Source of the DNA: RGIG5681 sp034180345
GTDB lineage: Bacteria; Bacillota_I; Bacilli_A; Erysipelotrichales; Erysipelotrichaceae
Assembly (NCBI GenBank): GCA_034180345.1
Contig: JAXFOQ010000002.1
Location: 1 to 57,832 of the forward strand
Direction of reading: 5' to 3'
Length of the DNA: 57,832 nucleotides
Shown here: piece after piece, positions 50,987 through 57,832 of the stretch
Position numbering within the stretch: position 1 is the stretch's first letter
Layout of the letters: the number at the start of each line of letters is the position of its first letter
Notes under the pieces: model-generated
Seen by the model: the letters and a program-made list of their open reading frames with translations, nothing else
The model's database searches: none
Told to the model about the DNA's origin: nothing
Translations under genes and position numbers: made by a program

Positions 50987-51806
50987 ACAATTATTAAAAC
51001 AACGCATTAAATCAATTACTACCATTAGAAAAATTACTAAGGCTATGGAAATGATTGCTAATGCTAAGTTATTGAAAACTCGTCATTTGATGGAAAATAA
51101 TCGTGAATATTCTAACTGTATTAAAGATACAGTAAATGATATTTTAGCCGGTAGTGTTGCGGTTAATAACCAATATCTTGAAAAAAACAACAGCCCTAAG
51201 TCAGCAATTATCATCATGGCTAATAATTTAGGTATGTGTGGTGGTTATACTGCTAAGATTAATGCCAAGGTTTTAGAGATAGTTAACCAAGATGATGTTC
51301 TGTATCTTGTAGGTAATAAGGGAGTTAATAATTTAATTAATCATGGTTATCAAATAACTTCATTATTATCTAGTGATGGTTTTGAGTTTAAAGATGCTGT
51401 AAACATTAGTGAAGAAGTCTTGGCAAAATATCGCAACAAGGAAATTGGTAGTGTTAAGGTTGTTTATACGGAGTTTGTGAATAGCGGAACCTTTGAACCG
51501 ATGGTTATGAATTTATTGCCCTACATACCAATAAAAGAAAATACTAAACATCAAGAAATTATCTATGAACCAAATGCAGATACAATTCTTGATGATTTAA
51601 TCCCAATGATGGTTACCAATATGATATATAGCACCTTTATGCGTGCTAAAACGGCCGAACAAGGAGCTCGTCGTTTAGCGATGGAAAGCGCCTCTGATAA
51701 TGCTGATGAATTAAAAGAAAAATTAACATTATCATATAATCAAGCTCGCCAACAAAGTATTACTCAAGAAATAACCGAGATTGTTGCGGGTGCTGATGCA
51801 ATATAG
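50976..51806 (+). CDS. atpG: ATP synthase F1 subunit gamma
   Basis: 276 residues. N-terminal helix (LLKQRIKSITTIRKITKAMEMIANAKL) and C-terminal helix (SASDNADELKEKLTLSYNQARQQSITQEITEIVAGADAI) form the rotor shaft, as in all gamma subunits. The ATG at 50976 is preferred over the TTG at 50973. Overlaps the atpA end by 11 bases, and GGAG lies just before it. Confidence 0.95.
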   Translation: MAGKQLLKQRIKSITTIRKITKAMEMIANAKLLKTRHLMENNREYSNCIKDTVNDILAGSVAVNNQYLEKNNSPKSAIIIMANNLGMCGGYTAKINAKVLEIVNQDDVLYLVGNKGVNNLINHGYQITSLLSSDGFEFKDAVNISEEVLAKYRNKEIGSVKVVYTEFVNSGTFEPMVMNLLPYIPIKENTKHQEIIYEPNADTILDDLIPMMVTNMIYSTFMRAKTAEQGARRLAMESASDNADELKEKLTLSYNQARQQSITQEITEIVAGADAI

Positions 51807-51815
51807 GAGGAAGAT

Positions 51816-53216
51816 ATGAAAAACAATGGTGTTGTAACACAAATTGTTGGACCGGTAGTGGATCTTAGATTCCCTAAAGATTTTTTACCAGCCCTTAAAA
51901 ATGTGATTGAAATTATTAAAAATGATAATGAAAGATTGGCGGTAGAAGTAGCACAACATACCGGTGATGATGTGGTTAGATGTATTGCGATGGGTTCAAC
52001 CGATGGTCTTGTGCGTGGTATGGAAGCTGTTGATATGGGTCATGCGATTATGGTTCCAGTAGGTAAGGATGTTCTAGGAAGAATGTTTAATGTCTTGGGT
52101 GAACCAATTGATAATAAGCCTAAGGTTGATAGTGTTATGATGCCTATCCACCGTAATGCCCCAGCCTTCAAAGAGCAACAAACAACTACCGAAATTCTCG
52201 AAACCGGTATTAAAGTTATTGACTTATTATGTCCCTATGCCAAGGGTGGCAAGATCGGACTTTTCGGTGGTGCTGGTGTCGGTAAGACAGTTTTAATGCA
52301 AGAATTAATTCATAATATTGCGATTGAACATGGTGGTCAATCGGTGGTTGCGGGTGTTGGTGAAAGAACCCGTGAAGGCAATGATATGTATTATGAAATG
52401 AAGGAATCAGGAGTTTTAGATAAGACGGTTCTTGTCTATGGACAAATGAACGAATCACCAGGGGCTCGCATGCGCATTGCCCTTACAGGTCTTACGATGG
52501 CGGAATATTTCAGAGATCACGATCACCAAGATGTATTGTTGTTTATTGATAATATCTTTAGATTTACTCAAGCTGGTTCCGAAGTGAGTGCGTTACTTGG
52601 GCGGATGCCAAGTGCCGTTGGTTATCAACCAACCCTTGCGAATGAAATGGGACAACTTCAAGAACGAATTACCAGTACCGAAAATGGATCAATTACCTCA
52701 GTGCAAGCTATTTATGTGCCAGCCGATGATTTAACCGATCCTGCTCCAGCTACTGCCTTTACACATTTGGATGCTAAGACTGTCCTTGATCGTAGCATTG
52801 CAGCCTTGGGTATTTATCCAGCGGTTGATCCTTTGGAATCTAGCTCAAGAATGTTGGATCCGCTTGTAGTGGGTCAAAGACATTACGAAGTATCGCGTAA
52901 GGTACAGGAATTACTACAAAGATATAAAGAACTACAAGATATTATTGCGATCTTAGGTATGGATGAACTCAGCGAAGAAGATAAATTGGTGGTTAATAGA
53001 GCGCGTAAGGCTCGTAATCTACTATCACAACCATTTAATGTGGCTGAAGCCTTTAGTGGTATGAGTGGTAAATATGTGCCGTTAAAAGATACTATTGATT
53101 CTTTTGAAGCACTATTGAGTGGAAAGTTTGATGCCTATCCTGAACAAGCCTTTATGTTTGTGGGTAAGATTGATGAAGTAATCGCCAAAGCAAAAGAGTT
53201 GGGATATGAAAATTAA
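51816..53216 (+). CDS. atpD: ATP synthase F1 subunit beta
   Basis: 466 residues. Catalytic P-loop GGAGVGKTVLMQELI, GERTREGNDMYYEM (catalytic Glu), and LLFIDNIFRFTQAG (Walker B). It carries the three catalytic ATP sites. AGGAGGAAGATATG gives the start. Overlaps atpC by 11 bases. Confidence 0.97.
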   Translation: MKNNGVVTQIVGPVVDLRFPKDFLPALKNVIEIIKNDNERLAVEVAQHTGDDVVRCIAMGSTDGLVRGMEAVDMGHAIMVPVGKDVLGRMFNVLGEPIDNKPKVDSVMMPIHRNAPAFKEQQTTTEILETGIKVIDLLCPYAKGGKIGLFGGAGVGKTVLMQELIHNIAIEHGGQSVVAGVGERTREGNDMYYEMKESGVLDKTVLVYGQMNESPGARMRIALTGLTMAEYFRDHDHQDVLLFIDNIFRFTQAGSEVSALLGRMPSAVGYQPTLANEMGQLQERITSTENGSITSVQAIYVPADDLTDPAPATAFTHLDAKTVLDRSIAALGIYPAVDPLESSSRMLDPLVVGQRHYEVSRKVQELLQRYKELQDIIAILGMDELSEEDKLVVNRARKARNLLSQPFNVAEAFSGMSGKYVPLKDTIDSFEALLSGKFDAYPEQAFMFVGKIDEVIAKAKELGYEN

Positions 53217-53607
53217 AACCATTATTATGACACCTAATGGTGTTTATAAAAAATGTGAATGTTCGATTATCAATGTATTATCAAGCGATGGTCAAAGAGG
53301 TATTTTACCAGGACATATGCCCCTTGTTTTATCACTGATTATCGGTAAGATTGAACTTGAGGAAAATGATGGTCGTCATATCTATGCAACCAGTGGTGGA
53401 ATGCTGTACTTTAAAGATAATGAATGTCGTATCTTGGTTGATACTATTGAATCAGCTGGTGATATTGACTTAGACCGAGCTTTAGAAGCTAAGAAAAGAG
53501 CGCTTGAGCGTTTAAAGAATCGTAGTGATAATGATTTTAAGCGAGCATCAATAGCTCTTAAAAAAGCGATTAATCGTATTGATGTTAAAGAAAAGATTAG
53601 TAATTAA
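53206..53607 (+). CDS. atpC: ATP synthase F1 subunit epsilon
   Basis: 133 residues. Beta-sandwich domain with RGILPGHMPLVLSL and ATSGGMLYFKDNECRILVDTIESA, followed by a C-terminal helical hairpin. It regulates and couples F1 to the c-ring. It lies last in the operon and starts within atpD. Confidence 0.94.
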   Translation: MKIKTIIMTPNGVYKKCECSIINVLSSDGQRGILPGHMPLVLSLIIGKIELEENDGRHIYATSGGMLYFKDNECRILVDTIESAGDIDLDRALEAKKRALERLKNRSDNDFKRASIALKKAINRIDVKEKISN

Positions 53608-53608
53608 T

Positions 53609-53637
53609 TAAATGGATCGATAAAAACGGTCCATTTA
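53609..53637 (+). terminator. hairpin after atpC
   Basis: TAAATGGATCG pairs with CGGTCCATTTA (one G-T wobble), 7-base loop. A T run appears only 14 bases later (53649-53655), so termination may be partial. Confidence 0.45.
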
Positions 53638-53670
53638 TGATATTAGCTCTTTTTTAGTGTGCCGGGTATT

Positions 53671-53710
53671 TGTTATAATTAAGTGCTACCAATATGTTAA
53701 ACATATTGGT
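53671..53710 (+). promoter_or_regulatory. promoter with 23-bp palindromic operator for the sugar ABC genes
   Basis: TGTTATAAT (53671-53679) is an extended -10. Nine bases on is the palindrome ACCAATATGTT-A-AACATATTGGT at 53688-53710, with perfect 11-bp arms, overlapping the predicted transcription start. That is the layout of a repressor operator. A second -10-like TATAAT is at 53752-53757, nearer the ATPase gene. Confidence 0.7.
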
Positions 53711-53772
53711 TTATGTTGAGTGAGATGTTTCTAATATTTAAGTTCATGAGATATAATATTTAGGGAGAGAAT

Positions 53773-54819
53773 ATGAGAATTAGAGTAGAACATGTATCGA
53801 AGAAATTTGATAAAGTAACAGCAGTCAATGATTTGAATTTGACTATCGAAGAAGGACAGCTTGTATGTTTATTGGGTCCATCGGGTTGTGGTAAAAGTAC
53901 CTTGCTTAATGTGCTCAGTGGTATTTTACCAGTCAGTAGTGGGAGTATTTATTTTGATGATGTTGATGTAACACACCTAGAACCGCAAAAACGCGGGGTT
54001 GGATTGGTGTTTCAAAATTATGCCCTATATCCACACATGAGCGTTTTGGAGAATATTTGTTTTCCGTTAGAAATTAAAAAAGTAGATAAGGCTACCAGAG
54101 TTAAAAAAGCGATTGAAATGGCAAAGCTGGTCAAGATTGAAGATTATTTAGATCGTAAACCAAGTGAATTATCAGGTGGTCAACAACAACGCGTGGCGAT
54201 TGCCCGCGCTTTGATTAAAGAACCTAAATTATTATTATTAGATGAACCGTTAAGTAATCTTGATGCTCGTTTAAGATTGGAGATGCGTGAAGAAATTCGT
54301 CGTATCCAACAAGAAACTAAGGTTACAACTATTTTTGTAACCCACGACCAAGAAGAAGCTATGAGTATTAGTGATTGTATCGTATTAATGAAGGATGGTT
54401 TCTTGATGCAACAAGACAAACCACAAGCACTTTATGATCAACCACAAAAATTATTTGTAGCACAGTTTTTAGGCAATCCACCGATCAATACGGTTGAGGG
54501 CATTGTAGATGGTAATACTTTTTATGCCGAAGGAAAATATCCTATTGCCTTAAATAATAGCTATGATAAAACTGAAGCGATACTGGCTATTAGAGCAGAG
54601 GCAGTTAAACCCGATAAGGATAATTATCATTTTGAAGCCCTAGTAAAAGAAAGATTTATTATGGGTAAAGAGGAATTATCAATTTTAACCATCGGCAATA
54701 ACAACTTTAGATTTTTTATTAATAGTGAACATATTTTTAATGTTCAAGATCATATTAGAATTAAATTAAGAGATAAGGGAGTATTTATCTTTGATCGTAA
54801 AACAGGAGAGCGTCTATGA
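53773..54819 (+). CDS. CUT1-type ABC transporter ATPase (MsmK/MalK-like)
   Basis: 348 residues. Walker A GPSGCGKSTLL, signature LSGGQQQRVAIARAL, Walker B LLLLDEPLSNLDA, switch VTHDQEEAM, and a C-terminal OB-fold (TOBE-like, about 240-348) as in MalK/UgpC. It powers import of oligosaccharides or glycerol-3-phosphate. GGGAGAGAATATG is the start. Overlaps the permease gene by four bases. Confidence 0.93.
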   Translation: MRIRVEHVSKKFDKVTAVNDLNLTIEEGQLVCLLGPSGCGKSTLLNVLSGILPVSSGSIYFDDVDVTHLEPQKRGVGLVFQNYALYPHMSVLENICFPLEIKKVDKATRVKKAIEMAKLVKIEDYLDRKPSELSGGQQQRVAIARALIKEPKLLLLDEPLSNLDARLRLEMREEIRRIQQETKVTTIFVTHDQEEAMSISDCIVLMKDGFLMQQDKPQALYDQPQKLFVAQFLGNPPINTVEGIVDGNTFYAEGKYPIALNNSYDKTEAILAIRAEAVKPDKDNYHFEALVKERFIMGKEELSILTIGNNNFRFFINSEHIFNVQDHIRIKLRDKGVFIFDRKTGERL

Positions 54820-55718
54820 AAAAGACGGTTTTACAAGATGGTAATTTTAACACCAAATATGAACCCTTAATTTACTTAGCACCCTTTTTATTTGGGGTTA
54901 TCTTATGGGTCTTATATCCATTTATTAATGTCATTTTAATTTCATTTAAAGAAAATTATAACCAATTAACTGATAATTTTAATGGTATCGGCTTTCAAAA
55001 CTATATTGATGTTATTACACACCGTTCTTTTTTGAATGCCTTAAGGAATACAGCCTTATATGTAATTACTGTAGTTCCAATCAGCACTATTTTATCAATT
55101 ATCTTTGCGAATTTATTAAATCAAAAAATAAAGGGGATAGCCTTATTTCAAACGGCCTTTTTCTTACCCTTAGTAACCAGTGCTACTGCCATTGGCTTGG
55201 TTTTTAAATTGATGTTTAATACTAATTTTGGAGCTATTAATCAAATTCTGATGATGTTTAATATCAGTCCTATCCATTGGCTTGATAATCCGGCTTATAA
55301 TATCTATACCTTAGTTGTTTTTGGAGTCTGGAATATTATGCCCTTTACGATTATTTTGTTGCTTAGTGGCTTACAAAATATCAATCCGATGTATTATACT
55401 GTAGCTAAGGTTGATGGGGCCAGTAATCTAAAAATGTTTTTTAGAATTACAATTCCATTGTTGGCACCGACCATCGGTATTGTTTTAATTATTAATACCA
55501 TTTCTTGTTCAAAGGTGTATAGTCAGCTATTTCCACTATTTACAGGAAGACCGGGTATTGCCGATAATTTATATACGGTGGTTTATTATATTTATCAACA
55601 ATTTTATGAAAAATGGGAACTTGGAAAGGCAGCATCAGCTAGCGTTATCCTGTTTATTATTCTCTTTTTATTAACAATGTTGCAGTTAAGAATGCAAAAG
55701 AAATGGAAACACTATTAA
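54816..55718 (+). CDS. CUT1-type ABC transporter permease (MalF/UgpA-like)
   Basis: 300 residues, six helices, with the EAA-loop KVDGASNLKMFFRITIPLLAPT typical of MalF/UgpA-type subunits. It pairs with the next gene's product. One base separates them, and it overlaps the ATPase gene. The exact sugar cannot be inferred. Confidence 0.9.
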   Translation: MKKTVLQDGNFNTKYEPLIYLAPFLFGVILWVLYPFINVILISFKENYNQLTDNFNGIGFQNYIDVITHRSFLNALRNTALYVITVVPISTILSIIFANLLNQKIKGIALFQTAFFLPLVTSATAIGLVFKLMFNTNFGAINQILMMFNISPIHWLDNPAYNIYTLVVFGVWNIMPFTIILLLSGLQNINPMYYTVAKVDGASNLKMFFRITIPLLAPTIGIVLIINTISCSKVYSQLFPLFTGRPGIADNLYTVVYYIYQQFYEKWELGKAASASVILFIILFLLTMLQLRMQKKWKHY

Positions 55719-55719
55719 T

Positions 55720-56541
55720 ATGGACAAGCTTAAAAAAATATTTATTTACTTATTCTTGATTATCGGTGCGATAATTATGGTCTTTCCATTCTTTTATATG
55801 GTTAGCACAGCTTTAAAGACCAAGGCAGAATTAATGGCCTTTCCACCAGTGTGGATACCAAAGAATATCTTTAACTTTGAAAATTTTAAAAATGCCTTAA
55901 AAATGGCGCCGTTTGATCGCTATTTTATCAATAGTTTAATTGTTACGATCTGTTGCACAATCTGTACGGGTTTTACCACGATTGTAGGAGCTTTTGCCTT
56001 TAGTCGTTTAAAATTCCCTGGTCGTGATCTTATTTTCTCGTTGTTGTTGTCGATGATGATGATTCCTTTTGAAATGTTGGTTATTACCAATTATCAAACT
56101 TTGGCATCATTCCGTTTGATCAATACTATTATTGCCTTGATTATCCCTTTTACAACCTCAATCTTCTATACTTATATTTTAAGGAATTTCTTTATGAGTA
56201 TTCCTGATAGTTTATATTACAGTGCTAGAATAGATGGTGCTAGTAATTGGAAGTATCTATGGCGTGTTATGGTTCCGATCGCAAAACCCAGCTTATTTAC
56301 TATTATGTTGTTGAATGCGATTGCTTGTTGGAACTCATTTTTTTGGACAATGCTAGTAATTAATGACGATTTAAAAAGAACCCTACCTCTAGGTATTTAT
56401 AAATTCTCAGGGGAGTCTGGGGCTGACTTTGAATTGGTCATGGCAGGCAGTACCCTAATTATTTTACCGATGATTATTCTGTTTATGTTTACTAGAAAGT
56501 TTATTGTTTCTGGTGTCAGCAGAGGTGGAATTAAAGGATAA
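55720..56541 (+). CDS. CUT1-type ABC transporter permease (MalG/UgpE-like)
   Basis: 273 residues, six helices, EAA-loop ARIDGASNWKYLWRVMVPIAKPS and C-terminal MIILFMFTRKFIVSGVSRGGIKG, which is typical of MalG/UgpE. No substrate-binding lipoprotein follows; the next genes are on the other strand. The binding protein must be encoded elsewhere or was lost. Confidence 0.9.
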   Translation: MDKLKKIFIYLFLIIGAIIMVFPFFYMVSTALKTKAELMAFPPVWIPKNIFNFENFKNALKMAPFDRYFINSLIVTICCTICTGFTTIVGAFAFSRLKFPGRDLIFSLLLSMMMIPFEMLVITNYQTLASFRLINTIIALIIPFTTSIFYTYILRNFFMSIPDSLYYSARIDGASNWKYLWRVMVPIAKPSLFTIMLLNAIACWNSFFWTMLVINDDLKRTLPLGIYKFSGESGADFELVMAGSTLIILPMIILFMFTRKFIVSGVSRGGIKG

Positions 56542-56570
56542 AAATAAAAGCTTTTTTAATATTAAATTAA

Positions 56571-56920
56571 TTATTGAATTTGGTTTTTAGCCTGATATTT
56601 TTTCCATACCCATAAGATGATTAGAAAGAATACAACATTAGCAAGCGTACCAATAAAGGCATCAAGGGTAACGCCAACACCGGCTTGACTAGCCTTAAAA
56701 TTAAGGCTGTTATTAGATAGAATAGTAAGAATAAACAGGACACCATTATTGATAGCGTGCATAATAATACCCACCTCAATACCACCAGTAACATAAATTA
56801 AAATACACGATGTTAGATCGAAGATAAACATTGATATTGCAACCATAATATTTTTAGGGTCGTGTAAGATAGTGAATACAAAACTTAAGATTAAACCCAA
56901 AATAATACCTGACTTTAGAA
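56571..56920 (-). pseudogene. truncated CPBP-family (CAAX protease-like) membrane protein
   Basis: About 109 residues with three to four helices. It retains the second and third CPBP motifs (FTILHDP and GIIMHAINN), whose His and Asn sit in the active site, but not the first motif (EExxxR), because the N-terminal half is gone. The only in-frame start is a TTG at 56900, preceded at once by the end of an IS element. It is most likely a gene cut by IS insertion. Confidence 0.7.
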
Positions 56921-56934
56921 GTTAAAAGTAAAAA

Positions 56935-56975
56935 AATGGTGTAAACTCGTAATAATTTAACGAGTATGCATCATT
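56935..56975 (-). terminator. hairpin at the end of the IS transposase gene
   Basis: ACTCGT and ACGAGT pair around TAAATTATT, extending outward with AATG/CATT-type pairs, followed by TTTTTTT on the minus strand. It includes the transposase stop codon and probably marks the IS end. Confidence 0.7.
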
Positions 56976-57832
56976 TTTATTTGTTTGGAAGTAATAAAAT
57001 AATTGGTAATGGGTTGTTTTAATATGGTAGCTAGATTAGTAATAAAGTAAGAGGCAAGAGTAGTATTGATATAGCGGTTTTCATTAATTTGGATTAACTT
57101 AAAATCCTTAATGAATGCACAAATTTCACTGGTTGAATATTCATTATTAAGGATTTTAAATTGAAATAAGCGTATTAGTAACACTGTAACATAACAAATT
57201 AAGAAGTGTCCTTTGATACTGTTTTCTTTTTGAAGATATACAGGTCTTGCATCTAATTCACTTTTCATAACTCTAAATGATTCTTCAATTCTCCATAAAT
57301 TATGATAAGCTTCATATATTTTTTGATCATCCATAGTATATTCAGAAGAAACCGGTAGGTTATATCTGGCTAGTTTTCTATCACTGTTGATTTTATCAAT
57401 ATTCATAATAGCCTTAGCACTTTTACCATCTACATCCACAAATTTAATATATCTAAAACTATCACCATATTCATCTTTTTTAGCCTTAAAAGCGCGTAGT
57501 TTCTCAGCTTTTTCTACCATTTTGTCAATCTCCATTAATTTCTTTCTTTGGAGTTTAGGTGAGAAGGTACAGACTCTTTTTTCTTTAACTATCTTAGTAT
57601 GTTTATTACCATCTTCATCAGTGTATTCATAAGTAAAACTATCAATACATGATTTAAAGCTATAATGGATATTACCCTTACTATCAACCACATCCTGATA
57701 ACCATCTTCTAATAAAACCCATTGTTTTTCTATCTTACTTAATTGTTTAACAGATTTAGAGAAGATATATCCATCACACCTGTTTACCGCTTCAATAATA
57801 TTTCTAGCACAGTTTAAACCCTTATCAGCTAT
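56957..57832 (-). mobile_element. IS1634/IS4-type transposase, N-terminus cut by window edge
   Basis: 292 codons visible, open to the window edge. It starts inside the protein with IADKGLNCARNI, a stretch containing a catalytic Asp (DKG) typical of this DDE family, and contains YHNLWRIEESFRVMKSELDARPVYLQ, which carries the Glu of the Y-(2)-R-(3)-E-(6)-K motif seen in IS4-type elements. It appears intact in the visible part. It truncates the neighbouring CPBP-type gene. Confidence 0.85.

Noticed and set aside
49889..52458. Minus-strand ORFs inside atpA and atpD
   Set aside because: They are antisense shadows of highly conserved ATP synthase genes without start signals.
1..57832. CRISPR arrays and tRNA/rRNA genes
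   Set aside because: I saw no spaced identical repeats of 25-40 bases and no recognisable tRNA cloverleaf or rRNA sequence in any intergenic gap. The repeats that exist belong to IS ends or to the surface-protein tail.
1..57832. Mycoplasma-type genetic code (UGA = Trp)
   Set aside because: Genes such as dnaN and the antitoxin end at TGA, tryptophans are TGG, and release factor 2 is encoded.

Overview
This is an AT-rich (low-GC) bacterial chromosome segment that carries the replication origin. The gene order phnD-oriC-dnaA-dnaN-yaaA-recF-gyrB-gyrA-serS, the T-box, the small SRP RNA, HPr kinase and ComFA/ComFC homologues all point to a low-GC Bacillota. UGA is used as a stop and a release factor 2 gene is present, so this is not a Mycoplasma-type code. 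The compact operons, gene fusions and missing parts (no zinc module in DnaX, no SecA C-terminal zinc tail) would suit the Erysipelotrichia/Tenericutes side of the phylum; that placement is inference.

Layout. (1) 1-3015, minus strand: a small membrane protein (cut by the window edge) behind a large surface protein with an unusual cationic repeat tail. (2) 3284-10779, minus: rhomboid protease, phosphoglucomutase, a cytosolic 5'-nucleotidase-like phosphatase and a phnDCEE ABC importer. (3) 10780-12700: bipartite oriC around dnaA. (4) 12699-21102, plus: dnaN, yaaA, recF, gyrB, gyrA, and serS behind a serine T-box; two parS-type sites follow serS. (5) 21171-25205: HAD phosphatase, SRP RNA and a Nudix-TadA fusion, then a 2.4-kb insertion (decayed IS30-like element, relBE-type toxin-antitoxin pair, a topoisomerase III fragment and a solo IS end) between tadA and dnaX. 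(6) 25274-30608, plus: dnaX-ybaB-recR-fhs and a protein resembling Card1 (CARF plus PD-(D/E)XK nuclease); its last four genes are joined by successive TAATG stop/start overlaps. (7) 30825-31651, minus: a secreted protein, a two-helix membrane protein and an 18-codon peptide ORF. (8) thyA-folA (+) facing secA-prfB, cspA and comFC (-). (9) sodA, comFA, then uvrA-hprK-(lgt-ppaX fusion). (10) A HAD-guanylate-kinase-like fusion (-). (11) upp followed by a complete F-type ATP synthase operon whose c subunit carries most of the Na+-binding signature. (12) A CUT1-type sugar importer lacking a visible binding protein, a CAAX-protease remnant and an IS1634/IS4-type transposase cut by the window end.

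Themes. Three two-domain fusions join steps that are usually separate proteins (Nudix-TadA, Lgt-PpaX, HAD nucleotidase-Gmk-like). Promoters repeatedly use an extended -10 (TGnTATAAT), and in several cases the start codon lies within about 0-10 bases of the predicted transcription start, implying leaderless or nearly leaderless mRNAs for housekeeping genes. The best candidates for undescribed biology are the Card1-like protein coupled to a DNA-repair/one-carbon operon with no CRISPR nearby, and the adjacent secreted-protein cassette. All functional calls are from reading the sequence; no database search was run.
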